From Pseudoxanthomonas sp. SE1 (lineage in GTDB: Bacteria > Pseudomonadota > Gammaproteobacteria > Xanthomonadales > Xanthomonadaceae): a stretch of DNA of 64,000 nucleotides. The notes beneath the pieces are model-generated. The model was not told the origin of the DNA, did not search any database, and was given only the letters and a program-made list of their open reading frames with translations. Where the stretch lies: the NCBI RefSeq assembly GCF_029542205.1, contig NZ_CP113783.1, positions 3,463,001 to 3,527,000 on the forward strand, in the 5' to 3' direction. The translations under genes were made by a program, and so were the position numbers. Below, one piece after another: positions 8,763 through 16,381 of this stretch. How positions within the stretch are numbered: position 1 is the stretch's first letter; each line of letters opens with the position of its first letter.

Positions 8763-11294
8763 ATGACCGCGCCACGATCGCCTTCGCCTGCCGCCGCGCC
8801 GACCGCCATCGCATCGGCCGCGCTGCCGCCGCGCGTGCGCCGCGTGCTGCAGAACCTGTTCGACCACATCTCGCCGGACTTCATCACCGCGCTGAACGCG
8901 ATGCTGGTGGAGTTCGAGCAGCAATTGTTCAAACAGGCCGAACAGGCCCGCAGCAACCACCTCCAGACCCAGATCTTCGTCGACCTGCGCGCGCTGCAGA
9001 AGCACCGGACCGAACTGGTGCCGCACTACATGTTCGGCCTGGAAGGCGAACTGGCGGGCATCCGCATGCCGCGCGCCGATGCGGACGCCTCGACGGTGAC
9101 GCGCCTGGACTACCAGACGCTGACCCTGGTGGAAGATGCCGCGATGGACCAGGAAATCGTGCTGCGCGAAGTCGCGCGCCGGCACGAGCAGCGTGGCAAC
9201 GCGCAGATCCTGATGCTCGGACAGCGCTTCGGCGTGCTCGCGCGTGCCCCCGCCTACGACGCCGACACCCTGCCGCTCGGACCGAACCGCCTCTGCCATG
9301 TGCTGAAGGAGGCCGCGAACTGCCTGGAGCTGTCGCTGGACGCGCAGCTCGTGCTGTACCGCACCTTCGACCACAAGGTGATGCTGAACTACAGCGAGTG
9401 GGCCAGCACCGTGAACCAGTTCCTGTCCCGCGAAGGCATCCTGCCGGGGCTGGTCTACATGCCGCGCCGGGGCCGCGCGCAGGACGCGATCCGTCGGCAG
9501 CCGCTCGACGAGGGCAGCACCGCACCGCGCCCGATGACCGCCTGGCAGGGCCAGGCAGGCGCGTCGCACTGGGCCACGCTGACGCCCGACCAGTTGCAGG
9601 CCGTCGCCGGCGCCATGACCGACGGCCGGGCGCCAGAACCCGCCCATGGCGCGTCACCGCCATCGGCGCCCCCGGGCGCTGCCGCTGGCGCCGCCGCACC
9701 CGCGACCGGGGATGCGCCACCCGCGGAGGGCGCCGCGGGTTCGTTTGAAGTGCTGCAGAAGCTGCTCGCCATCCGTCGCGGCGGCCTGCAGGCCGATGCC
9801 CACGCCCTCGCTGCCTCGGGCGGCCACGGCGGGCATGGCAGCCTTGGCGGCCACGGAGGACAGGAGGGCCAGGGAGGACCGGGTTCGCCGGGTCAAGGCG
9901 GCCGCCAGGGCGGCGCCCCGACGGGTGATGGTGGCCCGGGCACGGGCACCGACGCACCGGCCGCCCCCACCCACCGGCTGCTGCCTACGCCCGATGTGTT
10001 GAACACATTGCAGGCGCTGCAGGCAGCGCCCCTGCCGCCGCGTACGCCCGACCAGCCGCGCCGCACCGTGGCCGACCTGCAGCAGACCATGCTGGCGGAG
10101 GTACGTGCCAAGCACGGTGCAAACGCCACCCTGGCGAGCGCGGATTCGGACACCTTCGAGCTGCTGGACCTGCTCTACAACGAGATCGAACGCGAGGTGC
10201 AGCACGACGCGCCCGCCGCCGACATGCTGGTGCGGCTGCAGGTGCCGGTCGTGCAGGCCGCGCTGCGCGACCGCAACTTCTTCCTGCGTGCGCAGCATCC
10301 GGCGCGCGACCTGCTCAACACGGTGGCCGAATCCGGCGCCACCTGGCTGGGCGATGACGATGTCGACCCGCAGCTGGTGCAGAAACTGCACCGCGCGGTC
10401 GAGACCGTGGTCGAAACCTACGAAGGCGATGAAGCCGTCTTCGAGGACGCCAACCGCGACGTCCAGCAGCACCTCCAGGCGGCCGCGCGCAAGGCCGAAC
10501 TGGCCGAGCGCCGGCAGATCGAAGCCGCGCGCGGCAAGGACCGGCTGGAAGTCGCCAAGCAGCGCGCCGCGGAGACCATCGAATCCGCGATGGCCGAGGC
10601 CAAGCCACAGAAGTTCGTGCAGGCCCTGCTCAGCCAGGCCTGGGCCGACGTGCTCACGCTCACGCAACTGCGCAACGGCGAATCGTCGAGCGAGTGGACC
10701 GACCAGCTGCAGACCACGCTGGAGATCGTCGCCGCCACCACCACCGCGCAGGAAGCCAGCCCCGCGCTGGCCGACAAGATCGAGAAGTCGCTGGTGCAGG
10801 TGGGCTACCACGAAGACGAAGCGGCCGCGATCGCGCGCCGCCTGTCGAGCGCCGAGGAAGACGAAACGACCTCGCGCACCGAGCTGACCGCGCGCCTCAA
10901 GGCACGCGCACGGCTGGGTGGCCAGGGCGAGGTCAAGAAGAAGCCGGCGCAGCCGCGCACGCCGCAGGAACAGGAGTGCTACGACTACCTGCGCACGCTG
11001 CCGTTCGGCACGTGGTTCGAATTCACCCGCAACCAGCAGGGCGACCTGCAGCGCCAGCGCCTGTCGTGGTTCAGTCCGGTCACCGGCAATGCCCTGTTCG
11101 TCAACCAGCGCGGCCAGCGCGTGGGCGAGCACTCGCTGGACACGCTCGCGCACCTGATGGCCAAGGGCCAAGCGCAGGTGGTGACCGAAGACCGCGGCCG
11201 CCTGATCGACCGCGCATGGAATGCCACCCTCAGTGCGTTGCGCAGCCTCACTGGCCGCCGCGGCGAAACCGAAGCCGCAGGAGACGCCGCATGA
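8763..11294 (+). CDS. DUF1631 family protein
   Basis: An 843-residue protein of the DUF1631 family (function not established). The N-terminal ~240 residues hold a conserved helical region (LPPRVRRVLQNLFDHISPDF...). Residues ~350-400 form a Gly-rich, low-complexity linker (repeats of GGHGG and GQGG). A second conserved half follows, ending with a basic/aromatic domain (YLRTLPFGTWFEFTRNQQGD). No signal peptide or membrane segment is visible, so it is probably cytosolic. The stop overlaps the start of a PilZ gene (ATGA), suggesting the two work together in cyclic-di-GMP signalling; that is inference. The ATG at 8763 follows a GGGAG. Confidence 0.85.
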   Translation: MTAPRSPSPAAAPTAIASAALPPRVRRVLQNLFDHISPDFITALNAMLVEFEQQLFKQAEQARSNHLQTQIFVDLRALQKHRTELVPHYMFGLEGELAGIRMPRADADASTVTRLDYQTLTLVEDAAMDQEIVLREVARRHEQRGNAQILMLGQRFGVLARAPAYDADTLPLGPNRLCHVLKEAANCLELSLDAQLVLYRTFDHKVMLNYSEWASTVNQFLSREGILPGLVYMPRRGRAQDAIRRQPLDEGSTAPRPMTAWQGQAGASHWATLTPDQLQAVAGAMTDGRAPEPAHGASPPSAPPGAAAGAAAPATGDAPPAEGAAGSFEVLQKLLAIRRGGLQADAHALAASGGHGGHGSLGGHGGQEGQGGPGSPGQGGRQGGAPTGDGGPGTGTDAPAAPTHRLLPTPDVLNTLQALQAAPLPPRTPDQPRRTVADLQQTMLAEVRAKHGANATLASADSDTFELLDLLYNEIEREVQHDAPAADMLVRLQVPVVQAALRDRNFFLRAQHPARDLLNTVAESGATWLGDDDVDPQLVQKLHRAVETVVETYEGDEAVFEDANRDVQQHLQAAARKAELAERRQIEAARGKDRLEVAKQRAAETIESAMAEAKPQKFVQALLSQAWADVLTLTQLRNGESSSEWTDQLQTTLEIVAATTTAQEASPALADKIEKSLVQVGYHEDEAAAIARRLSSAEEDETTSRTELTARLKARARLGGQGEVKKKPAQPRTPQEQECYDYLRTLPFGTWFEFTRNQQGDLQRQRLSWFSPVTGNALFVNQRGQRVGEHSLDTLAHLMAKGQAQVVTEDRGRLIDRAWNATLSALRSLTGRRGETEAAGDAA

Positions 11295-11638
11295 TGCGCG
11301 AGTTCCGCCGTGCACGCCGACGCAGCGTGCCCAAACCTGTCCCCGTGTTCGACCTGATGACCGAACAGGTCATCGGCCGCCTGGGCAACCTGTCCGAGTC
11401 GGGCATGTTGCTGGTCGCCACCGAGCCGGTGGTGGACGATGCGCTGTACCAGTTGCGCTTCCATCTTCGCGATGAGCGCGGGCAGGACGTGCCGATCGAC
11501 GTGGGCGCGCACCTGCTGTGGTCCGCGCAGGCCAATACGCCCGGGCAGGCCTTCGCCGGCCTGCGCTTCCTGACCATCGACCGCGAGCCGCTGGAGCGCC
11601 TGCGCCAGTGGGTCAACGCTGGGCCGGAAGCCGAATAA
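11291..11638 (+). CDS. PilZ domain protein (c-di-GMP binding)
   Basis: A 115-residue single-domain PilZ protein. The two c-di-GMP contact motifs are present: an Arg-rich RRARRRS near residues 6-12 and NLSESG (D/NxSxxG) near residue 35. The rest fits the beta barrel (LLVATEP...FHLRDERGQDVPIDVGAHLLW). It probably senses cyclic-di-GMP and acts on a partner. Its start overlaps the stop of the DUF1631 gene by four bases, so that protein is the obvious candidate. Confidence 0.9.
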   Translation: MMREFRRARRRSVPKPVPVFDLMTEQVIGRLGNLSESGMLLVATEPVVDDALYQLRFHLRDERGQDVPIDVGAHLLWSAQANTPGQAFAGLRFLTIDREPLERLRQWVNAGPEAE

Positions 11639-11707
11639 GGACCCCACGCCACGGCCTGCACGGGCCGGATGCGGCAAAATGGCGGCTCTTTCGCACGAGC
11701 CGCCGCC

Positions 11708-13048
11708 ATGAACGCCCCCGCCTCCCCCAGCACCGAACTCGTCCCGCTCTACGCCGACCACTTGGCGACGATGAAGCGGCGCGCGGACGAAGCCCTGGCG
11801 CGCGGCGGCTTCGATCATCTGGTCGTGCCCAGCGGCACGCAGCACTGGCAGGTGTTCGACGACCGCGATTATCCGTACGCGGTCAACCCGCAGTTCAAGG
11901 CCTGGCTGCCGTTGACGCGCGTGCCGTACAGCTGGCTGGTGTACACGCCCGGCGAACGCCCGAAGGTGATCTTCTACCAGCCGTTCGATTACTGGCACGT
12001 GGTGCCGGACGCACCCAGCGGCTGGTGGGTGGACCATTTCGACATCCACATCATCCGCAAGCCGGACGAAGCACTCGCCCTGCTGCCGCCGGCCGCGCGC
12101 AGCGCGATCCTCGGCGAGCCGCAGAGCGCGCTGGGTGACTACGCCCCCAACAATCCCGAGCCGGTCATCCAGTACCTGGAGTACCAGCGCTCCTACAAGA
12201 CGCCGTATGAAATCACCCTGATGCGCCAGGCGCAGCGCCTGGCCGTGCGCGGCCATCGCGCCGCCGAGGCGGCGTTCCGCGCAGGCCAGAGCGAGTTCGG
12301 CATCCACATGGCCTACTGCACTGCGGTGGGCCAGGACGCCAACGACCTGCCCTACGGCAACATCATCGGTCTGAACGAACACGCCGCCGTGCTGCACTAC
12401 ACCGAATTGCAGCGCACCGCGCCCGATCCGCTGCGCAGCTTCCTGATCGATGCCGGCGCCAGCTTCCACGGCTATGCCAGCGACATCACCCGCACTTACG
12501 CCTACGACACCGGCAGCGAGTTCCAGGCGATGATCGATGCGGTGGACGCCGCGCAGCAACGCATGTGCGCCGGCGTGCGCAACGGCGTGGACTACAGGCA
12601 GCTGCACGTGGATGCACACCACACCCTGATGGGCATCCTGAAGGACTTCGGCGTGATCACCGTGTCGCCGGAGGCCGCCGTCGCCAGCGGCGTGAGCGCG
12701 GCCTTCTTCCCGCATGGCCTGGGCCATCCCATCGGCCTGCAGGTGCACGACGTGGCCGGCTTCGCCGCCAGCGACCGCGGCGGCCGCATCGAACGCCCCA
12801 CCGGCCATCCCTACCTGCGCATGACCCGCGTGCTGGAACCCGGCATGGTGGTGACCATCGAGCCCGGCCTGTACTTCATCGATCTTCTGCTTGAAGAGGT
12901 GAGGAAGAACGGCCACGCCGCCAGCGTGGACTGGGCGCGCGTGGATGCGTTCCGCCCGTACGGCGGCATCCGCATCGAGGACGAAGTGCTGTGCACCGAC
13001 GGCGATGCCGACAACCTGACGCGGCCGGCGTTTGCGGAGGTGGGTTGA
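11708..13048 (+). CDS. pepQ: Xaa-Pro dipeptidase (M24 family, PepQ-like)
   Basis: A 446-residue M24 metallopeptidase that cleaves dipeptides with C-terminal proline. The pita-bread catalytic domain carries the five metal ligands: DAGASFHGYASDITRTY (two Asp), FFPHGLGHPIGLQVHD (His), VTIEPGLYF (Glu) and RIEDEVL (Glu). The N-terminal ~150 residues are the creatinase-type domain. Length matches PepQ (~440). A second M24 peptidase, PepP, lies at 18.2-19.6 kb; the two are paralogous in fold but clearly distinct. Confidence 0.93.
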   Translation: MNAPASPSTELVPLYADHLATMKRRADEALARGGFDHLVVPSGTQHWQVFDDRDYPYAVNPQFKAWLPLTRVPYSWLVYTPGERPKVIFYQPFDYWHVVPDAPSGWWVDHFDIHIIRKPDEALALLPPAARSAILGEPQSALGDYAPNNPEPVIQYLEYQRSYKTPYEITLMRQAQRLAVRGHRAAEAAFRAGQSEFGIHMAYCTAVGQDANDLPYGNIIGLNEHAAVLHYTELQRTAPDPLRSFLIDAGASFHGYASDITRTYAYDTGSEFQAMIDAVDAAQQRMCAGVRNGVDYRQLHVDAHHTLMGILKDFGVITVSPEAAVASGVSAAFFPHGLGHPIGLQVHDVAGFAASDRGGRIERPTGHPYLRMTRVLEPGMVVTIEPGLYFIDLLLEEVRKNGHAASVDWARVDAFRPYGGIRIEDEVLCTDGDADNLTRPAFAEVG

Positions 13049-13066
13049 GCCGGCTGCCGTCCCGCT

Positions 13067-14029
13067 TCAGCGTGATGGCACCAGGGTGTAGCTGCCGTCG
13101 TCGTAGCTGACGGGCAGCAAGGCATAAGCGCGCCGTCCGTCTTCCGGCAGCGGGTAAGGCTTCATGCGCATGCTGCGCGCCTGCGCCTCTAGGCCGCGCG
13201 CGCTGGCCGGCGTGGGCAGGCCTTCGATCATCGTCACCACCTCGCCGCGCCCGCCTTCCGGATTGGCGCGATACAGGAAGAAGGCGAACGACGGTCCCAG
13301 CGGGATGCGGGCATCGGGCGCGATGAACTTCTCGCGCTGGTTCTCGGCGGCGATCTCCAACTGTGTCGCGCCCCACACCGCCTTGCTGCCATGCCCGTCC
13401 AGCTGCGTGAACAGCATGCGGTCCAGATCGGTGCCACGCGCCTCGCGCAGTTCGTCGAACCAGCTGCGCCCCACCGCTTCCTGGTCGCCGCCCTTGGGCA
13501 TGGCCTTGTAGCAGCGGCTGATCAGATAGGCGTGGTAGGCCGTGTTGCGGTATGGCGCGTCGGCGGTGTTGCGATGGGGCTGGGTACCGCGTGTGCGGGC
13601 TTCCCTTTCGCGGTCCAGCACCACCCATGCCTGCGCCCACTGCATAGCGGGCTTGGCGTTGCCGGCGGCCAGCTCCAGTTCGGCCAGCGATGCCAGTGCG
13701 ATCAGCGGGCAGCGCGCGGACGCCACGCATTTCTCCAGCCAGAAGCGCGCGGTTTCCACGTCGCGCTCCACACGCCGCGCAGGATGGTCCATGCCGTGCC
13801 GGTACAGCGCGCCCAGGTAGAACGCGGAATAGCCGTCACCGGCCTGCGCATGCGCGACCAGCTGCTGCATGGCGGCATCGCGTTCCGCCGCCGGCGCCTC
13901 GCGATCCAGCAACGTCTCCAGCACTTCCGGCGGCGTCTCGGGCGGCGCCACGGGCTCGTTTCCGTAAGCCGCCGCCATCCACACGGCCCCGGCCACGATG
14001 CACCCCCTGACGACGTTCCGCATGTCCAT
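13067..14029 (-). CDS. Secreted Sel1-like repeat protein, hypothetical
   Basis: A 320-residue protein with an N-terminal signal-like segment (MDMRNVVRGCIVAGAVWMAAAYG). Residues ~60-140 look like one or two Sel1/TPR-type helical repeats (GDGYSAFYLGALYRHGMDHPAR, ETARFWLEKCVASARCPLIALASLAELELA). The C-terminal half has no recognised domain. It is probably periplasmic. A GGAAGGGG ribosome site precedes the ATG at 14029. Function unknown. Confidence 0.75.
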   Translation of the reverse strand: MDMRNVVRGCIVAGAVWMAAAYGNEPVAPPETPPEVLETLLDREAPAAERDAAMQQLVAHAQAGDGYSAFYLGALYRHGMDHPARRVERDVETARFWLEKCVASARCPLIALASLAELELAAGNAKPAMQWAQAWVVLDREREARTRGTQPHRNTADAPYRNTAYHAYLISRCYKAMPKGGDQEAVGRSWFDELREARGTDLDRMLFTQLDGHGSKAVWGATQLEIAAENQREKFIAPDARIPLGPSFAFFLYRANPEGGRGEVVTMIEGLPTPASARGLEAQARSMRMKPYPLPEDGRRAYALLPVSYDDGSYTLVPSR

Positions 14030-14172
14030 GCCACCCCTTCCATTGGTGACCAGACGCTAGCCTGCCAGCGCGCTGCCGGCAAGCCGCCCTGCGGCATTCC
14101 CGTCGTGGTGGTTTGACGGGGGAAGCGGGCGCTTACAGAATCGGGCGGCGCCCGGGGTGCGGGCTAGAAGGC

Positions 14173-14179
14173 GTTAGGG
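14173..14179 (+). other. Core-site-like GTTAGGG before first cassette gene
   Basis: GCGTTAGGG lies just before the ATG at 14183. This matches the integron recombination core GTTRRRY except for the last base and sits where a cassette boundary would be. The preceding 70 bases do not give a convincing complete attC or attI. Confidence 0.45.
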
Positions 14180-14182
14180 CTC

Positions 14183-14578
14183 ATGATCATTCTTTTCCGC
14201 ATCCTGATATTGGTCGCGATTGCTTCCCTTCTAGCGGCGGCGTGCCTGCCGTTCGATCGCCCATTCCAGATCAGCGTCGATCTCAATCAGCCGCCACCGG
14301 CCTGGCTGGCTCTTTCGGGTGCATTTGTCATTGCCGTCTTAGGCGCAGTGGTGGCTTCAGGAGCACTTTTTCTGTTCCGGGGTTGGGGCCGCTGGTTGGG
14401 TGCTCTTGCTTGTGTGGCTGGGCTTGTAATCGCTTGGCTGGCCGCTGGCTCGCCTATCGCTCGATCCGTGAGCACCTTGGCCACCACACTCCTGGTGTTA
14501 TCCGCGTTCACTTGGCTGACGGTCTTGGTACTCTCATGTCATCCCTCGGTAATGGTTAGGTTTCGGCATGAGCGGTAA
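14183..14578 (+). CDS. Small membrane protein, probable gene-cassette product
   Basis: A 131-residue hydrophobic protein with about four membrane-spanning helices (starting MIILFRILILVAIASLLAAA, then ~48-70, ~72-90 and ~100-118). No family recognised. Codon use and GC content are lower than in the flanking core genes. The gene starts 4 bases after a GTTAGGG core-like site and its stop merges into an attC-like element, so it has the layout of an integron cassette. Confidence 0.7.
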   Translation: MIILFRILILVAIASLLAAACLPFDRPFQISVDLNQPPPAWLALSGAFVIAVLGAVVASGALFLFRGWGRWLGALACVAGLVIAWLAAGSPIARSVSTLATTLLVLSAFTWLTVLVLSCHPSVMVRFRHER

Positions 14579-14632
14579 CAGCTCATTCAAGCCGAGCCCA
14601 CTATGTGGGTTCACCCAACCCAGGCACTAGGC
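14573..14632 (+). other. attC-like recombination site 1
   Basis: About 60 bases right after the stop codon. The 5' half reads TAACAGCTCATTCAAGCCGA, very close to the start of aadA-type attC sites. A small hairpin CCCAC/GTGGG is in the centre. The 3' end AGGCACTAGGC corresponds to the usual CAGGCGTTAGGC with two changes in the core, so the site may be inactive. Confidence 0.7.
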
Positions 14633-14635
14633 GCA

Positions 14636-14989
14636 ATGACGCGACTACATAAGCTATGCCTCATAGCCCTCATGACAGCCGTGCTCGGCTGCACGCCATC
14701 GATCTCCCGCGATCAATCCAAAAGTCTGGCCGCGGCGAGTGCCGTCCTTCTCGCGCACCCCGAGGGAGACATTCCTGAATCCAGCTGGCCTGAGGTTGTG
14801 GCCAACCTCAAGCCAAAGCGCGTTTACCGCAACCATCAAGGCGTCTACATCTGCACATACGAGTTCTTTGTTGAGCAGCAAGGTGTTTTCATCCTTGACC
14901 CGGCATCAACGTTCATACCAAATCACAATGGAGATCCCAGCTATGAGGTCGTCGCCGCAGGCATCTTCACCTACCGTAGCGCTGGCTAG
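14636..14989 (+). CDS. Small lipoprotein, probable gene-cassette product
   Basis: A 117-residue protein. I chose the ATG at 14636, not the upstream one at 14603, because the upstream start lies inside the attC-like site and the shorter form begins with a proper lipoprotein signal (MTRLHKLCLIALMTAVLGC, lipobox Cys at 19). The mature part is unremarkable and ends in a stretch with EVVAAGIFTYRSAG. Envelope-located if the signal works. No family recognised; GC is below the window average. Confidence 0.7.
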   Translation: MTRLHKLCLIALMTAVLGCTPSISRDQSKSLAAASAVLLAHPEGDIPESSWPEVVANLKPKRVYRNHQGVYICTYEFFVEQQGVFILDPASTFIPNHNGDPSYEVVAAGIFTYRSAG

Positions 14990-14991
14990 TT

Positions 14992-15054
14992 CGCGCCGGG
15001 CAGTCCATTCGAACTGATGCCGCTTTGCGGTGTAGCCTGATTCAGACGTTGAAT
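14992..15054 (+). other. attC-like recombination site 2
   Basis: Starts a few bases after the stop at 14989. It has CATTCGAACTGATGCCGC, a central CCGC/GCGG hairpin, then GTAGCCTGATTCAGAC and a perfect GTTGAAT core (GTTRRRY) at 15048-15054. The 3' half is the best preserved of the array; the 5' core is degenerate. Confidence 0.7.
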
Positions 15055-15070
15055 CGCACACAAGAAAACC

Positions 15071-15361
15071 ATGACCACTGAAAAAGACGATCATTTCTAT
15101 GATCGGGCAGACGCCCATATTCATCTGGCCAACGATCAAACGAAAGACACGGGTCGCGGCAAAGTGAGCGCCTCGTTCCTTTATGGGGCTGCACGATTCA
15201 ATGTCCATGTCGCGGCCTGCAACTGCGAATCAAAGCATCAGATGATCAATGAGCGCGACAGCATTCGTGACTACTACGTCGCCGAGTACACGAAGATGCT
15301 GGAGGAGCATCTGGATGACTACGTTGAGCATTACGACAGGTACATGCGCAAGGACACGTAG
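15071..15361 (+). CDS. Hypothetical protein, probable gene-cassette product
   Basis: A 96-residue soluble, hydrophilic protein (MTTEKDDHFYDRADAHIHL...). The middle has ASFLYGAARFNVHVAAC and the C-terminus is an acidic/aromatic helix (YTKMLEEHLDDYVEHYDRYM). This resembles short DUF3144-type proteins (DUF3144: FYDRADAHI.LAN), an assignment from memory. It is probably cytosolic. GC is near 50%, far below the flanks. It starts 17 bases after a GTTGAAT core and is followed by another attC-like site. Confidence 0.75.
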   Translation: MTTEKDDHFYDRADAHIHLANDQTKDTGRGKVSASFLYGAARFNVHVAACNCESKHQMINERDSIRDYYVAEYTKMLEEHLDDYVEHYDRYMRKDT

Positions 15362-15363
15362 GG

Positions 15364-15502
15364 TCCTGACAGTTCATTCAAGCCGAAACCGCACCATGGC
15401 GACGTGATCAGGCGTCAGGCGGCATCGCGAGGGTGCAGAGCGCTGAAGACGGCACCTGAACATTCCTCGTGCGACATTCGGCTTCCCTTTCAAGCGTGAG
15501 GC
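15364..15502 (+). other. attC-like recombination site 3 (long, or two half sites)
   Basis: The 5' part has TGACAGTTCATTCAAGCCGA at 15368-15387. The 3' part has TTCGGCTTCCCTTTCAAGC at 15478-15496 followed by GTGAGGC, one change from GTTAGGC. AAGCCGAA and TTCGGCTT pair, as do CGCAC/GTGCG inside, so a single ~139-base attC is possible. An internal AGGCGTCAGGC (15410-15420) could instead end a 57-base site, leaving a half site after it. Confidence 0.65.
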
Positions 15503-15507
15503 GCCGA

Positions 15508-15903
15508 ATGGCTACGCAAGATGAAATCATGGCTCTGGAGCGAAAGTTCTGGCAATCCATGATGGACATGGACCTCGATACGGCTGTGTCCCTTCTGGAT
15601 GAGCAGTCCACGGCTGCAAGTGCCCAGGGCATCCATTACTTCGACCCCGCCGAGTACAAAGCGATGGCCCTATTGGGGGATGCTCGAATCACGTCTTTCG
15701 CGTTCTTTGATGAGAGAGTCATCTTCCCTGTCCCGGACGTGGCTATCGCTTCCTACAAGGCAAAGCAATCTTTCACGATGGGCGGGAAAAGTCATGAGAT
15801 GGTCGTGTATGACACAACCACATGGATCAGGAAGGGTGGAAGGTGGGTAGCTTCTGCCCATACAGAGTCGCCTGAGCAGAAAGATCCGTCGGGCGCCACC
15901 TGA
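15508..15903 (+). CDS. NTF2-like (SnoaL/DUF4440-type) protein, probable gene-cassette product
   Basis: A 131-residue protein with the cone-shaped NTF2-like fold pattern: MALERKFWQSMMDMDLDTAVSLL at the start, then strands ending WIRKGGRWVASAHTESP. Such proteins are common as cassette genes and as stand-alone small-molecule binders or isomerases. No catalytic function can be read. The ATG at 15508 is 5 bases after a GTGAGGC core-like site. GC is lower than in the flanks. Confidence 0.78.
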   Translation: MATQDEIMALERKFWQSMMDMDLDTAVSLLDEQSTAASAQGIHYFDPAEYKAMALLGDARITSFAFFDERVIFPVPDVAIASYKAKQSFTMGGKSHEMVVYDTTTWIRKGGRWVASAHTESPEQKDPSGAT

Positions 15904-15904
15904 A

Positions 15905-15957
15905 GGGGCATTCAAGCCAACTCCACCTCGTTACGCGACTCAATACATGCGTCGAGC
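15905..15957 (+). other. attC-like recombination site 4
   Basis: The decamer CATTCAAGCC at 15909-15918, six bases after the stop of the NTF2-like gene, repeats the arm seen at 14584 and 15375. The far end GCGTCGAGC (15950-15958) is one change from a GTTGAGC core. The two arms pair poorly, so this is probably a remnant. Confidence 0.55.
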
Positions 15958-15973
15958 ATCAAGGATGTCCCAC

Positions 15974-16309
15974 ATGACCCGCGACCTCGGATTCTGCGTG
16001 ATCTACCGTGCACGGGTACATCCCGACAAGGAAGCCCAGTACATCGCCGCCTGGTCCAGGCTGACGATGCTCATCCGTACCCAACGGGGTGGACTGGGTT
16101 CCCGACTCCATCGCGGCAACGACGGGCTCTGGTATGCCTATGCGCAGTGGGAAAGCGCGGAGAAGCGTGCGGCTGCATTCGCAATGCCCGCCGTCGACCC
16201 GGCGGCACAGGCCGACATGGCCGACGCCATCATCGAATCTTTCCCCGAGATTCTGCTGGATCCGGTAGAGGATCAGTTGATGCCGGTCCAGATACGCAGG
16301 ACAGGCTGA
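15974..16309 (+). CDS. Antibiotic biosynthesis monooxygenase (ABM) domain protein
   Basis: A 111-residue protein with the ferredoxin-like ABM fold (FCVIYRARVHPDKEAQYIAAW, then QWESAEKRAAAF). Members include heme-degrading and quinol monooxygenases but many are uncharacterised. The ATG at 15974 has AAGGA 8 bases upstream; 15965 is an alternative. It may be the last cassette of the array or the first chromosomal gene after it; I see no attC-like decamer after its stop. Confidence 0.8.
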   Translation: MTRDLGFCVIYRARVHPDKEAQYIAAWSRLTMLIRTQRGGLGSRLHRGNDGLWYAYAQWESAEKRAAAFAMPAVDPAAQADMADAIIESFPEILLDPVEDQLMPVQIRRTG

Positions 16310-16381
16310 GCTGCACGTGATGTTCAACGGCGGAGCCGGTACACCCATCGAACAGGTGTCGTCCGCACGTCTTGAACGCCC

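Noticed and set aside
6372..9647. 1091-residue open frame on the minus strand over rdgB, hemW and DUF1631
   Set aside because: It is antisense to three recognisable genes and spans the intergenic repeats; a codon-bias shadow.
9800..9960. Gly-rich repeats resembling a repeat array or CRISPR
   Set aside because: They are in-frame low-complexity codons of the DUF1631 linker; no fixed-length repeats with unique spacers exist.
14555..14561. GTTAGGT inside the first cassette gene, a perfect GTTRRRY
   Set aside because: It lies within the coding sequence before the stop and has no paired attC arm; probably chance.
16310..16381. Possible attC after the ABM gene (TTCAACGGCGG ... TTGAACGCC)
   Set aside because: It lacks the CATTCAAGCC arm and a GTTRRRY core, so it does not match the other sites.
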